From: Heterodera schachtii
Lineage: Eukaryota > Nematoda > Chromadorea > Rhabditida > Heteroderidae
Direction of reading: 5' to 3'
NCBI GenBank assembly: GCA_023374025.1
Contig: SIJG01000112.1
Span: 394,061 to 458,060, forward strand
DNA length: 64,000 nucleotides
The notes beneath the pieces were generated by a model that ran no database searches, was not told where the DNA came from, and saw only the letters and a program-made list of their open reading frames with translations. Positions within the stretch are counted from its first letter, which is position 1. Each line of letters opens with the position of its first letter. Positions 34,754 through 47,966 of the stretch are shown in pieces. A program made the position numbers and the translations under genes.

Positions 34754-35280
34754 GGCTCCCGGAAAATGCGTCAGTGGAACATGCGTCAGTGGAAAATGCG
34801 TCAGTGGAAAATGCGTCAGTGGAAAATGCGTCAGTGGAAGATGCGTCAGTAGGAAATGCGTCAGTGAACCTATAAAAACAAGTTCCTTGGGTTTTGGAGG
34901 TCGCTGATCACTAATTGAACATCCGTTTCGGCCAATTCCGAACCCTGGACCGAATTCGAACAAAAAACCGAAAGTCCAAATTTTCGAATTTAGCATTTTT
35001 GATTCAAAAACGGCATAAATGATCCATATTGAAGTGTTAGTGGCTTCAGTTACTTTCCGTGTTTTTAAACCGATATTGAATCAAAAATGCTAATTTTGAA
35101 AATTTGTACTTTCGACTTTTTGTTCGAATTGAGGTATGGCTTTTGGAATTCAGAACGGTGTTTTTATAGAATTTTATTTTTATAATGCATACTTAATGCT
35201 ACAGTACTTTATTTAAAAATATTTGTCTCACTGACGCATTTTCTACTGACGCATTTTCCACTGACCGATTTCCGGTCACG
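34754..35280. mobile_element. hAT-like MITE, copy 2, with 15-bp subterminal arrays and perfect TSD
   Basis: CTCAAAAC flanks both sides (34746-34753 and 35281-35288). The left end is GGCTCCCGGAAAATGCG; the right end inverted is CGTGACCGGAAA. The left array has about seven 15-mers (GGAAAATGCGTCAGT and variants, 34761-34866); the right array has three (35227-35270). The interior from 34872 carries ACAAGTTCC...GGTCGCTGATCAC...TTTCGGCCAATTCCGAA, the core of the 10707 element, and a partly mirrored second half. A minus-strand 127-aa frame with LTHFP repeats is only a reading of the 15-mers. Confidence 0.9.
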
Positions 35281-36327
35281 CTCAAAACTATAAAACAAAA
35301 TAAACCAAACCGAGAATATTAATAAATAGCATTTCGTTTAAATATTATGAAATTCTTTTCCTATTCTTAAATTTTTTTATAAAATGAATTTGATTTTTCT
35401 AAAATTATTTTTCTCTTGTATTTCAAAAAATAATTATCATAAAGAAAGAAAAACAGTAAAAACGTGAGTTTATTTTTTTAATAAAACAAAGCATCAACAT
35501 TATTAATATAAACAATTGAAAATAAATAGCAACAAATGTTTTGTAAACAATTAATATATTATAGCAACTAATATTCTCAATATTTTATGTAAATAATAAT
35601 GATTGTTAAAGTGAGTTTTATTTACTGATATTAATTTATTTGTTTATTTCTATTTTTGAAATCATTTTAATCTAATAATGAATATTTTTAAACATCGAAA
35701 AACTGCTGCAAGCTGTAGGCCCATGGCATGGTTCAGATTAACGTTTGTGTTTTGCTATAAATTTAGTGGTAAATTTTTATTATTTAATTCATTCTTCTGT
35801 AGGTTTAATTATGTTTTATAGAATTTTGTTTTGACTTTTATAATTATAACCTTAATTTTACAATATAAATTTTAACATTTCTAATGGCGAGTCAATTAAA
35901 AAATTAAAAAAAAATTTTTAATAGTAAAAAATTTCAATGAATAAAATTGCGATTGGAGATAAAACTTAATAAAAATATAGAAATATATATGATCATAAAA
36001 ATAATGTCATTTAACGAAAATTATTTTATATCATGCAAGTAAGAAGCAATTTTACTTTCCGCTTTACGATAAATTCTAAACAAAATAATGTTAAAAATTA
36101 ATAATAAATATACAAATGAATAAACACCCGATATATAAACAAAAAATATGAAATTTTATTAAATAATTTATATATTATTTAACAGATTTATAATGAAGCT
36201 GAAATTTTAAATGAAGTAAATTAGTAAGAATTAGAATTTTAAAACATATTTATAATTTAGTTCGAAGATTAAAAAGATAAATATTATCTAGAAATTAATG
36301 GATTACAAAAACTAATACACAGAGCCA

Positions 36328-36354
36328 CAGGGTGACAAATAAGTCCTGCACCAC
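36328..36354 (+). mobile_element. Possible mariner-like terminus relic
   Basis: CAGGGTGACAAATAAGTCC followed by TGCACCAC and a T run looks like the end of a Tc1/mariner element. ATACAGGGTCATTTGTG near 59836 has a similar look. Neither has a partner end that I could identify. Confidence 0.2.
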
Positions 36355-38012
36355 TATTTTTTTGTTATAACTTTTTTTAAATGAAACCAAAAATAACAAG
36401 CATAAAAATGGTTATTTTCATAATATACATTATTATTAATATTAAATTGTATTCTTTCACTTATTATTTTTTTTAAATTATTTTTTTTAATTTATAATCT
36501 ATTTTTTTCCTCAAAATCTTAGTCTTCTATAATTAATTTTGCTTTTATCATTTTAGGGTATCCGTTTTATGCTATAGCCTACAGTGGCTTGCTCATGAAC
36601 TTTTGGTTAGCTGCAAATAAAATAATTAGCATTAATTTGACTTTGAATTAGAGATTTATTATTTTACCTTACTGTGTAATAATTTAAGATTAAAAAGAAT
36701 TATAATTATTTCGATATAGTAATTTATTTATTCATTTCTTGGTTTCTGCATTTAATATTTTTTTTATTGCTCAATTTTTAAGAACTGCGATGGATTAAAT
36801 AGCGACTAAATTTATTTATTACGCATTAAAAATTATTCATTTAAATTGTTGTAATATTTCCAGATTTTTTCGTGTAGAGAGAAAACGCCACAATAGTTTA
36901 AAAGTAAATCCATATCTTAATTAAACATAAATTTCCAACAGTGAGTTCGCGTACCTTTTTTGTTTTATTCTCGGTCAAATTAATTATTTAGCGCATGTAG
37001 TTAATTTTAATAAATTTATTGCATTAATTTATTTCTTAGCTATTATTTTTCTTTTGAATTTTAGATATATTTTTATATTTGAAAATTATCAATTAGGTTA
37101 AAAAAATGCTTATTATATATCAAAAATAAATTTTTATAAATCAATTGTTGGTAATCAATGAAAGTTTATATTGTTGTAAAATTGATTTAAATTTATTTGT
37201 AAAAAAATAAGTTTATGGTACGAAAATAGGTAAAAAAAAAAACAACGGCAGAAATTGATCATGCAATTTTCATTTTGATATTAATTATATTTCATAACAT
37301 GTTAAATTTTTTATATATTTATCAAATATTAATTTTTTTCATAATTATTTGCTTTTAAACCTTATTATTCAAATAATTAAATGTATTATTTTATATGATG
37401 AAAATTTAAATATTTGAAAATTTTATTAAATAAACTTATAAAAAGTTGTAATTAGGAACATAATACAAGATTTTTTTATTTGTTATTTATTATATATTTT
37501 TTGTAAATTTTTAATATTCAGTTGACGATTTGTTCCAACTGTACATATTTGTTAATCAATTAGTGTCAGTTTATGATTTATTAAATGAAATGACATAGCT
37601 TTATTTATTAAATAATTATATTATCAAGTATTGGTAATTATTAATGGATCATTAACTAATAACAGAATGTTATATAAAATTTTTATTCATAAAGAAGTAC
37701 AAATCCTTAATACAACTTTGAAGTTTTGCTTTGATTTTTGTAAATGGTTCATTTCCATAATTTTAGAAAGTAACTGCTTACTTTTTCGTTTAGATATTAT
37801 TGACATTATAATTTTATAGATTCTATTTCATTCTAAAAAATTTTATCGAAATAAATGTTTCTTAATGATTATGCTATAAAATATAATTCAATTTAATTTT
37901 GAATATTTTTAAAATATTATATTCATTCTCATTGCTTCCAATAATTGCGCGAAAAATGGTTCTTACATGCATATTTCCAGCAGTTCATTAAATGCTTCTT
38001 GCATTGTATTTA

Positions 38013-38045
38013 CTTTTATTTATTTATTTATTTATTTATTTATTA
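38013..38045 (+). repeat. (TTTA)n microsatellite
   Basis: About eight TTTA units in tandem. Confidence 0.9.
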
Positions 38046-39157
38046 AATGTAATTAATTTTATATTAAAATCAACCTGATAAAGTTCTTTTTTAACAATAT
38101 GCAACAGACGAAATTGGAAAAAAACCAATTTATTTAATGGTTGTGATAAAAAATATATTCAAATTTTATATGCTAAATAAGTAAATCACAAAAATTAATA
38201 AATCTTTCGACAAATTTTGTTAACAAATTGCACTCAAAATCTGATTTTCTGGTCCTCATTACACTGAAGTCACTATTTGCCAATTTACTCCTCAATGCTA
38301 TTCAAATCCATAATGTGAGCTGAAAATTTAATATTTATAATAGTTTATTTTTAAAATTTTTATTTATATTTACTTGGCGCTATGTTATAATTTATTGAAT
38401 AAATGGCAAGCCAAATTTTGTAGATTGTAATCTCTTTATTGCTTTTTAGATACCATTAACATAATAATCTTTTTTTTACATTTATAGACCTTCATTATTT
38501 CGTCATTTGAATGTGAGGCTTAATGATATTGATTTAAATAATTTAAAATTTATTTATTTTTAACCTATACTTTTTTACAAAATGTTTTATATATTATTGT
38601 TTTATAGAATATAAAAGAAACTCATTATATTATTTAATGAACAATTTATAATAATTATTCGGTAATGGGTAATTTTTACAAAAATAATTTAAATTCATAA
38701 CGATAACCGTTTTTTTTTATAAGCATAATTATTTTGATTTATTTCTTTTAATGTTATTAGAATATACATCAATTATTTTTACTTCGGTTTTGTATTTTAT
38801 TATAAATTATTTATATTTCGATAATGTGTTTTATGTATTTATTTTAAAGTTATTCTTATATAATTTATAGAAACTGTTTTTTTCTGTCTATTAAATTATT
38901 TTTTCAACTATTTGATATACTATATTTTTTAATTCCGCTACTTTCATTCACCAATGCTTATTTTCCTCATGTGGAAAAGTGCAAGGGACCTTGTTTGGTT
39001 CAAAAGGTCCAATTTACCTTTTTATATTGAATAGAAGTTTCTTTAATTTTTTAATTTTTTTTTTTTTGTAAATAAGATTTTATTCTAATTTAATGTTTAA
39101 ATATTCGTAATTTGATTTATTATGGATTAACGGATATAACTCTTTATCATATTCTAG

Positions 39158-39206
39158 AGATTTGCACCCAAACGAACAATGTTCAAAAATAGAAAAAATT
39201 ATGAAA
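39158..39206 (+). other. Candidate small exon
   Basis: The acceptor TCATATTCTAG ends at 39157; the donor GTAATA starts at 39207. The 49-bp purine-rich piece reads, after one base, DLHPNEQCSKIEKIMK. It is sandwiched in T-rich DNA. One other frame is also open, so chance is possible. No family recognised. Confidence 0.25.
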
Positions 39207-42200
39207 GTAATATTGAGTTTAAAATATCTTAAAATATTTATGTTATCAAAAAGAACGGTTTCGGTTTTTTAGTTTTTTATTAAAACTAAAAATTCACTAA
39301 TGCCAAAATTTACTGACGAAAATGATAAGATTTTATTTTTCCCTTACAAAATTTTCAAATACAAACAACACTTCTTTAGATGGGTATCCCGAATATTTTT
39401 TCTGAAAATCTATAGTATTTCTTTAGTAGAACCTTTTCCGTAAATATTATTTTGTTTTTTTTTCTTTTAATAAGCATTAAATAAAGGATTAAATTATTTT
39501 TAATAAAATAATATAATATATTTCTTTAACATTGAGAACTAAAAAATTAAGTTATTATTAAAATTAAATTACTTTTCTTTAAATTTCACAAGATCAAACT
39601 TTACTATAGAGTTATCAATAATGAACTTTATCTTTTTTAAATCATATGGATTTTTATATTCAAATGTATAGTCAATTTATTTATTTTCATTATTATAGCT
39701 AACTGATAAATTATTTTGTTCTTTTGTTATTATTTTTAAATATATGTCTGATTAAATTTTAAAATTCGAGATCACTATTTAAATATATGATGTTATACTA
39801 TTTTTTATGCTCGTGACATGATACAAATGCTTGTACGACCCGTACTAAGAGTATAAATAAGAAATAGATTATATTTATATGTTTAATTTATAAGTTTTTA
39901 GTAAAGATTTATAATTTAAGTTAAGGTAATAATAGCTCGCACTTTAGGCATTTTTTCGCTTAGTCGGAACCATGCCATTTTCTGTGCATTTGTGGCCTCA
40001 TAAATTATATATTTTTAAATTCAAAAAATTTTTTTATTTTTTTTTATTTAAGGTGTTTTTTGATAAATTTATAATGTCTACTTGAGATGAAAACAAGCAC
40101 TTTCTAAAAAACAATTAATTGTTAATTTAGATCTTCATCGAAATTTAAAATTACATTTTAAATTTTATTATTTCCAATTGTTTTCGAGAAAAATAGACAT
40201 CGGAACAATTTAATCTCTATTTTTTTATTAGTTTTTATTTATTTCATTTTCATTATTATATGGTAAAATTCATTCAATCATTAATATTTTTAAATTTCTA
40301 TTATAATGTTTTTCATAATATTTTTTAACTTAATATTTTTTAAACTTGAACAATTACTAATTTTTCTTCTTTTAACAAAATTTTTGTCTTTTTATTCTTG
40401 GTACGCAAAAAAAATTTAAAAAATTTAATATTAAAAAATAAAAGTGATCCAAATAGAAATGTAATTAATTTAACGAGCGATATTATTAGCAATCAAATAG
40501 GCGCAAGAAACAATAATAAATATATAAAAATTATTTCCCATACAATTTCCCAACAAATAAAAAATAATATATTTTAATAAATTGTTATGCATATTATTAT
40601 TATTTTTACAACATTTTCTTTTAAAAGTATGATTTATTTTATTTATTATTTAAAATTGGTTAGCTATTTTTGCTTCCTTTTTTGTATGTCCTTCTTTTCT
40701 ATGCTATTTTTCTTCACAACTTCAGCTGACGAAAAAATTGATAGTAAAATGTTAAATATTTTTTATTTTTTAAAAGAAAAATAGTTTTTTTAGGTTAAAG
40801 CAAATTCAATTCAAAATTTAACTTTTATTTTATTAAATTATTAATTGAGTTTTTTATTTTATTTTTCTTTTTACAATATAGTCGGTTTTTTATTATAAAA
40901 GTTAGAAAAATATAAGTTATGTGTAATAATAATTATTTCTTAGGTTATTGCTGTATCTGAATTTTTTTCTAATATTTTTGTATTTTTCTAAGCATAAATT
41001 CCACACGAAAACTTTTTTCGATATATATTAAAAGTTTGAATAATTTATTCTTTTGAATAATTATAAATTTTAAAATTTCAATAAGAAAATTTAGTTTTGT
41101 ATCTTATGATTTATTTATTATTTATTTTAAATTTCTTATTTATCATGATGTAACAATCCAAATAATTATTTTAATTGTGGATGATTATTACTTCACGACA
41201 AACAGCTCTTCAAGTTTTCCAATTTTCACTCATTGTAATAAAAACTTATTTTGTGGCAATAATATTTTTAATATTTTATTCTTTTTTGGTATTTTATTCT
41301 ATTTTATTTATTATTCTCATCCGTTTGATTGTAATATTATTTAAACTGTTATAAAGAATGATTAATTAATAATATTTTTCGATTTAGAATATTTATTTAT
41401 TCTTGATACTATAAGGGCAACATACAAAAAAACAGCCTTTCTTTAAATTTTAATAACTTTAAAACTAACTGTTTTTAATTAAAATTATGTTTATTGTATT
41501 TTTAGGAATTTAAATTTATATTGTAATATGTACGTTAATTCCCTCGTAAACATGTCTGATGTTGTTCAGATTGTCACTCATCATTGGCTTTTAATCAATA
41601 ACACAGATTTATAATTTTTTAAAATATTAAGGATTTTACATTTAAAGTTAAATTTATTAATTTAAAAACTTTATTTAACTTCAATGATATTGAAAATGTT
41701 GGACTAATATTTAGGCATAATTATATTTTAATTTTTAAAACTAAATTTATTTTCGCCATTAGCACAATATTTATTGACTCTTTTAATTTCAGGTGAATGT
41801 TTTTTTATTTAATTGAATTGAATTTGTTTTATTGTTTTATAGGTACAGTAGTTTGCTCAGTGTATTTTTATTATTACAAGTCATTAAATCAATTAATTTT
41901 GGGATGCTATTAATTGATTAGCCTCTTGCATTTACATGAGATAGGTTAGTTGTGCTATATTTTCAATGATTTATCTATATGCTTCTTGGTCGATTAAAAA
42001 GGAGATACTTTTTATTAAATTATAATGAATAAATTCATGTAAATGACAAGATATTTACAAAATCTTTTATTTAATTATCTTTTTAAATTAGTTATTATTT
42101 AAAAAAAATTAGTATTTTAAAATTCCTTTGTATTTAAACCTTTTCTTTTTAAAGTGTGTATCAAGTTTTTATATAAAACTTTATTTTGTAGTTAATTCGG

Positions 42201-42599
42201 ATAATTTTACCCTCATTATGTGAGATTGCTTTATATTTTGGGTATTCAATTCTTTATTTTTTAGGCAAACATTTAAATTTATTTTATAATTTTCTTAAAA
42301 ATCATTTAAAATGATTTATTACCAGTTTTTTTCCATTTATTTGTATTTTCTTTTTATCTTCGCGCTGTTGCGACATTCCCTCGATGAAAAATATGATTAT
42401 AGTGAGTTTTTTAAGTTATTATCGGTCAAGAAGAAAAAGCCAATAAAAGCATATTTAATAAAAAAAATTCATTTTTCTAATCTTTGAAAAATTATCTTCA
42501 TTTTAATGATACTTATAAGTTATAATTATTTGTCTATTTTAACCTTTTGAAAAATCTTTGGATAGTCATCATTTTAATAAACGTATAATAACAGGAAAA

Positions 42600-42864
42600 C
42601 ACTTTCTTTTTTTATTTGCGTATAAAAATCGGGAATTTTATTTGCATATTTTTGCATATTTCGAGATTTTCTGAATATTTGCATATTTGACTTTTTGTGC
42701 ATATTTGGCCATTTTTTGTACATATTTTGATTTTTTGCATATTTTGCCATTTGCAAAAGTCCCCTCTCTCCGAAACCCAAAAAAGTAAAAATTTCACTAA
42801 ATTAAAAAACGAAATAGACACCCCCTAAAAATCGAATTTTTGACTTCAGCCCCCCCCCCCCCCC
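42600..42864 (-). repeat. Repeat with AAATATGCA array and poly-G end
   Basis: On the minus strand, AAATATGCA/AAATATGTAC-like units recur about eight times (42640-42745), related to the ATATGG and ATATGTA arrays at 15.0, 18.3 and 62.1 kb. A run of 15 C (42850-42864) marks one side. Minus-strand frames (Met/Lys/Gln/Asn-rich) come from the units. Confidence 0.6.
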
Positions 42865-44596
42865 GAAGCCATTAAAATGTCAAATTGATCATAATTAAAA
42901 AATAATATTTCTGTTTTTTTTAATTGTTTATATAGATATATTTTCAAAAAATTGTTCTTTATTGTAAATTGCTATTTAAATAATAATTATATTTCTGGCA
43001 CTAAAGTTTCTTATATAGAAATTGAAAATTTGTGAATTTTTCTTTTAATAAAATATCTCCATTTAATTTATTTAACATCTTTTGAATCAATAACCTTTTT
43101 TCATGGGAATTTAGATATGAAACATATATCTTTTTTTATTCTTAAATTTTTATGTTTTATTTCTTTTTAATTTTATGCTTTAATGAATTAAAACTTACCC
43201 AATAAAGCCATTCTTTTACATTAGAATTTATCAAAATTCATAAATTATTTATTTGTTTTCATTTAGATATTTTTTACTACTCGTATAATGTACAATCTAG
43301 CTCTAATTGTCGGCATTGCTTATTTTAAATATTTTATCATTGTCCAATTTCTTTTTTTTGTGAATAACATTAAAAATTTTTTTAATTAATCTTACAGAAT
43401 TATATTATCTGATTAATATTTTCATATTTAATTCAATTTATAATTGAAATATATCCCTTTAAATTATAGTATCATGTTTTTTTGTAAATTAACATATAAT
43501 TTGAACCCTTTTTAAGTATTTATCTACGAGAGCGATTGGTTTTCTATTTCATATAATCCAAAAATTTAGAAACAAAAACTAATTCAGATTTCGACACATG
43601 TTGCCATAGTCACCGTTGATCGGGATTAGTTGAGAGTTGTTATTATATAGTTTATATGTAGATTTTACATTATTTATTCATACTAACAATTTAATCACTG
43701 CTTTAGTTTAATTTTTTATGGTGTAATAAGATGCTGATTAGAATTAATTTTTAGATTTCTTAAAATGTTTTTTTTATTCCCAAAATTAATTTAATCTTGT
43801 CAATATGAGTATAGACCAATTTAATTTTGTTGCTATAAATTATTTTTTCATATATGATCATCGTAATTTTAGGCAATTATAAATTAAAAATTATTTTAAT
43901 TTTAATTAAATAATGAATTCAGAAGCCTAGTTTTTATTTATTAGTAGAATTTATGTAAATAGTTCTTAACTTTTTATCAATTATAAATTGGTTTATTTTT
44001 TAATTAAAAATAACTTCTTCAATGAATAATTATGCCTTTTTATTTATAAAACATAAACCGATAATATATTCCATTTTTATCTTATCATTATGTTGAAAAA
44101 TAAACATTAATTCTGAAATAAAATTATTTTTAAATTGAAATTCAATATTTAGTTTTTTTTAACAAAAACAGGGTTACTTTTGCACCATAATTTAATACAT
44201 TCGAACTTTCCGCTTTGTTGCCGAGCGGATTATACAATAAATAATTATTTTTTTGATATAAATAAGAGTATGTAATATTACTATTTTTTTCTATTATTTA
44301 TTTGTATTTAAAGATTCAAAAATATTCAGTAAAAAATTAAAAAAAAAAGAATTCATGAACAATTGTTTTATTTGTTATTATTATTATTATTTTTTTGCTT
44401 AAAATATGTTTACTTAATTAGTTTTAATTTATTTATAAATACCATTGGTGTTACCAATACCCTTAAATAATCAATCTTTAATTATTTCGATTTTCGATTT
44501 TTTATTTTTAAATATAATGCCTATAAATTATTTTACAAACGTAGCTATACAAATACTTATTTAGTTTAGTTGTTTGTTGGTCATTTTTCTTGTCAG

Positions 44597-44636
44597 TTAT
44601 GTCGGGGATACTCGCAAAATGTGTGAAGTGAACGCA
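44597..44636 (+). other. Candidate small exon
   Basis: The acceptor TTTTTCTTGTCAG ends at 44596. After one base the frame reads YVGDTRKMCEVNA. GTGAAC (44628) or GTGAAA (44637) could be the donor. The piece is purine-rich and much richer in G+C than the DNA around it. No family recognised. Confidence 0.3.
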
Positions 44637-45532
44637 GTGAAAAATTTATTTAAATGTTATTATAGAGAAAAATGTTTTTGTTAAGGTGTATTTATTTACT
44701 TTTACGAATTTAAAATAAGTGTAAAAATAAGCATTGTGTTTAACTATAATTGTCATCTGAGTTCCGAATTAAATCCATTAATGTGACAATTCTTTGTTTT
44801 TTTTTGGCTTAGTTTTTAGTTAACTATTATATATATTTATATGTTTTTGTTTATTTTATTTATATTATAAAGATTTTATAAATTTTGTACATTAAATTTT
44901 ATTGAATTAATTATTTTGATTTATCGGACTAGACTCTTCCTGTTGAATTGATAATTTTTGATATTTTTTATCAAGAAAAAACCAAATTTCTCTGAAATTA
45001 ATTTATTGTATAGTTTACGTAAATATAATTATATAAGAAGTCTTTCTAGGCTTATTCCAAATGGTCCAACTTTTTGATATTTTTACCATTATTTTTTGTT
45101 GATAGGTTGATTTTTAAAAAAATATGTATTTATTAAAGTAATTATTGAATAAAATTAATTGCATTTTTAATTTTTTTAAAATTAATAGGAAAAATTAATT
45201 GCATTTTCCAAAATAAATATGGTGGAACATATCTATATAATTTGTAATTTTTATTTAAATTTAAAAGAGCAATTTTTCATGTCAAATGCATTTTTAATTT
45301 AAATCATTAAAGCATCCTTTCCATAAACTGAATATCAAAATTATAATAATATTAAAAATCCTCATTTGCAATTCTTTTGCATATTCTTCAGTTGGCCACG
45401 TTCTTATCCGAAAATTTTTTCCCACCTATTTTATACAATAAAACATTTTTAAATTATTTAATTATTTATTCTAAGTTTTCAGATTAATTTATTTTGGTTT
45501 ATTTTTTTTTTATTTTTATATAATCTTGGCAG

Positions 45533-45564
45533 CTGGAGTTTACGACAGTTTGGTGGTTTCCAAG
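45533..45564 (+). other. Candidate small exon
   Basis: A 32-bp island richer in G+C lies between TAATCTTGGCAG and GTATTTT. All three frames are open; one reads GVYDSLVVSK. The donor is good, the acceptor fair. Too short to assign. Confidence 0.25.
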
Positions 45565-46466
45565 GTATTTTGGTAGATTTTGTTTTTGTGCTTTAAAGGA
45601 TTCTTTATTTTGTATTGATTCATTCGTTAATTAAATCTATAATTTTTTTTTAAATTGATTTGATAAACTACAATAATAATTTCTGTTTCATGAATTTATT
45701 AAAAAGAAACCTTTTAAATAAATATGCATCGTTATTTTATTAAATTACGAGAAACTAATTTCATTGTTATATTTATGAATTACCAACGCATACTCTAAAT
45801 TAACTAATGGCTTATTGATGAAAGCTTACTCTGCTTATTTCCAAATTTGTAATTGCATCGCTCTGCGCTTGAATCTAATTGGCCTCAACATTATATGTTG
45901 CATATTTAAATTGTTTAAATATTTTAATATTAATTAATTAATTTTATTTTTATAAAAAGAGTTTGCATTAAGTTTCAATCCATTAAATGCATTTCAGTCC
46001 GCACTGATTTATAATTTTATCGTATTCATTTTCTTGAAAATGAAGCTTTTTAATTATTTCAATTATTGTGGAAAATTTTTTCTGCATATTTTAAGAACTT
46101 TATTTACCTTTTTTAGAATTAAATAAATTCGTTAAAATTTGGGACTTTTTTGTATTTTTTACTTAAAAAATTTTTAGGGTATTTAGAGATTAATACATGT
46201 TGGCATTAAATTGTGATTTCTCGATGACTAATAGTTTATTTTGAAGAGAACTATAATCATATTGAATTTTTATTAAATATTTTTTACATTTTGAACAATC
46301 ACAATTTTGCTTTTCATATAAAATAAATCAAAATTTAATCAAAACATCCGTATTTGATATTAATTATAAGTATTTGTCAAATTTTAAATTGTTTGATTGG
46401 CAACAAATGAATGATTGTCGCTTTTGTTTCATCAACATCAATAGTATATGCTTGATTTGCTTTCAG

Positions 46467-46522
46467 ACCAACTATATCATTTGGTTGGCTGTGAAATCTT
46501 CCCTGTCAAAACAAAAATTTCT
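46467..46522 (+). other. Candidate small exon
   Basis: A strong acceptor TGATTTGCTTTCAG ends at 46466; GTATTTTT follows at 46523. After two bases the frame reads QLYHLVGCEIFPVKTKIS and stays open well beyond. A second frame (TNYIIWLAVKSSLSKQ) is open too, so the reading is uncertain. Confidence 0.3.
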
Positions 46523-46577
46523 GTATTTTTTCGAAATCTCAATGTTTTATACATATGTTTTAATCTAAAATTAAAAC

Positions 46578-46596
46578 CTTTAGCCAAAGGCTAAAG
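46578..46596 (+). other. Perfect short hairpin
   Basis: CTTTAGCC, loop AAA, GGCTAAAG: an 8-bp perfect stem. A role is not apparent; it lies about 55 bp after a candidate exon. Confidence 0.45.
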
Positions 46597-47106
46597 CAAG
46601 TTGTAATTTTGAATATGTTCCCTATTCTATAAAGGAGCTTATTTCATAAAGTTTTCTTATAATTTTAATTTCTACAACCTAAAAGATTTGAACTAATATA
46701 ATAAAAATTAATAACTTCTTAAGTCTTTAACAATAACTTTATGACAAATATTTAATTTTGAATTAGTAATGTATACAGTAATAAATAAAAATATGATTTT
46801 TAAATGGAAAGATATCTAAAAAATCTTAATCAAAAATTTTGACATTCCCGCCAACAGCTGGGTTTTTTTACTAATTAAAAAAATGTAAAATTATTATATT
46901 TCTGTTCCGTTAAACAGAATTTTCATTTAATCAAATATTGAAATAGATAACTAACACTAAAGTTTTGAACAAATTTTATATATTTTTTTGTAATGATTTA
47001 TATAAATAAAAAAATGTTTAGCAGATTGTTCAAAATAAAAGAAATTTTAACGAATTATGTTCTTTTCCTGTCATTTACTCTTATATTGCACATGGTACTG
47101 TGCATA

Positions 47107-47183
47107 TTTATTCGCCGTCCGGAACTCCTACGACGCACTGCTTGAAGACCCCAGCTCTGATGAGCTGCACGGCGCCGAATAAA
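47107..47183 (+). ncRNA. GC-rich structured element, candidate small RNA or palindromic insert
   Basis: A sharp G+C-rich island in AT-rich DNA. The outer stem TTTATTCG (47107-47114) pairs with CGAATAAA (47176-47183). CCGT (47115-47118) pairs with ACGG (47169-47172) past a CGC bulge. The inner hairpin is CAGCTC-TGAT-GAGCTG (47152-47167). A 33-nt single-stranded part (CCGGAACTCCTACGACGCAC...) lies between. It matches no RNA family that I can name. A CTGATGA heptamer is present but a hammerhead core cannot be built. It could equally be a tiny foldback element. Confidence 0.35.
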
Positions 47184-47656
47184 ATATTAATATTTAGATT
47201 TTTAATTAAATCATTAAGCAAAATTTAAACATAGTTTTATAAGTTTTATAATAATGTTATATGCTCTTTATATTAAAGAGATTGATTATGATTGCTTACA
47301 ACAGATTTGATTAGTTGTTTTAATTGCATTTTTCTACTATATATGAATGCAAAATTAATTTACTTTTATTTAAATAAATAGTTTTTTTTATTTAATGTAT
47401 ACATGGTAAACAAATGTTTTACAGATTTTTTTGATTAAGAAATTGCTGTAAAATTTTTTACAGATGAATTTCAAAATGAATATTACAACAATCAAAAATG
47501 CTTTTTGATTTATATTTTATTTAAAATGAATTTTTAATCAAAATAAGATTCTTACTATGGTTTTATATTTCTTTATTTGAATAAATCAACATTTCCTCGT
47601 CTTCCGTGATTTAACCTGATAATCAACTGCTTTAAGTAGGAAAATCTTTTTCATAG

Positions 47657-47710
47657 CCCTTGTTGATGAAGCATCTATCAAATCCAAGTCTCAGGCTTTG
47701 ACTGAAATTT
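47657..47710 (+). other. Candidate small exon (chain member 1)
   Basis: The acceptor ATCTTTTTCATAG ends at 47656; the donor GTAATTTT starts at 47711. After two bases the only fully open frame reads LVDEASIKSKSQALTEI, leaving one base. G+C is clearly above the flanks. It joins in frame to 47922-47966. No family recognised. Confidence 0.35.
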
Positions 47711-47921
47711 GTAATTTTTTTATCTCAACTTAAGATTTCGAAATAATCTGCATTTTGCTCTTGGCGCAATTTTTGAATATGTAATTAATAGTGAAATTTA
47801 TTTTATAGTTAATTTTTTAATTTATTTTTCATCGTGAAAAGGTGAATATTTTAGGTATTTAATAATATAAATTTATAAAACATTGAAAGGTTTATTTTGG
47901 CTTCCTTTTACACATACTAAG

Positions 47922-47966
47922 TCTTCTCCACGAAGAAATACCCATATGTCTCCATTTGGTGGCAAC
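47922..47966 (+). other. Candidate small exon (chain member 2)
   Basis: It follows CCTTTTACACATACTAAG and precedes GTTTTA, a weak donor. In the phase left by the previous piece it reads FSTKKYPYVSIWWQ. Another frame is also open (SSPRRNTHMSPFGGN). The phase fit with both neighbours favours the first. Confidence 0.3.

Larger units (their letters stand above)
35289..42599. other. AT-rich stretch, T-rich on +, possible introns of a hidden + strand gene
   Basis: From about 35.6 kb the + strand is T-rich. No long frame. Short islands richer in G+C follow TTTNAG-like acceptors, for example 36557-36605, 36864-36903 (A then FFRVERKRHNSLK, then GTAAAT), 38489 onward (PSLFRHLN, then GTGAGG) and 39158-39206. 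Taken alone each could be chance. A hairpin GGACCTT...AAGGTCC lies near 38989-39013. Confidence 0.35.
42865..47106. other. AT-rich stretch, T-rich on +, with scattered exon-like islands
   Basis: No long gene. A (TTA)n run lies at about 44373-44395. Exon-like islands at 44597, 45533 and 46467 are listed separately. A weaker one follows ATATTCTTCAG at 45401 (open in three frames). Confidence 0.4.

Noticed and set aside
34613..34996. Minus-strand frame with LTHFP repeats (127 codons); similar one at 26787-27017
   Set aside because: The repeats are the 15-bp subterminal units of the MITEs read as protein; the frames span element and flank.
46676..46700. Minus-strand tRNA suggested by a B-box-like AGTTCAAATCT
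   Set aside because: No A box, acceptor stem or cloverleaf could be built around it.
47157..47179. Hammerhead ribozyme (CTGATGA heptamer followed by GAA)
   Set aside because: The sequence between them does not form stem II, the base after GAA is T instead of A, and the heptamer is part of a perfect CAGCTC-TGAT-GAGCTG hairpin.
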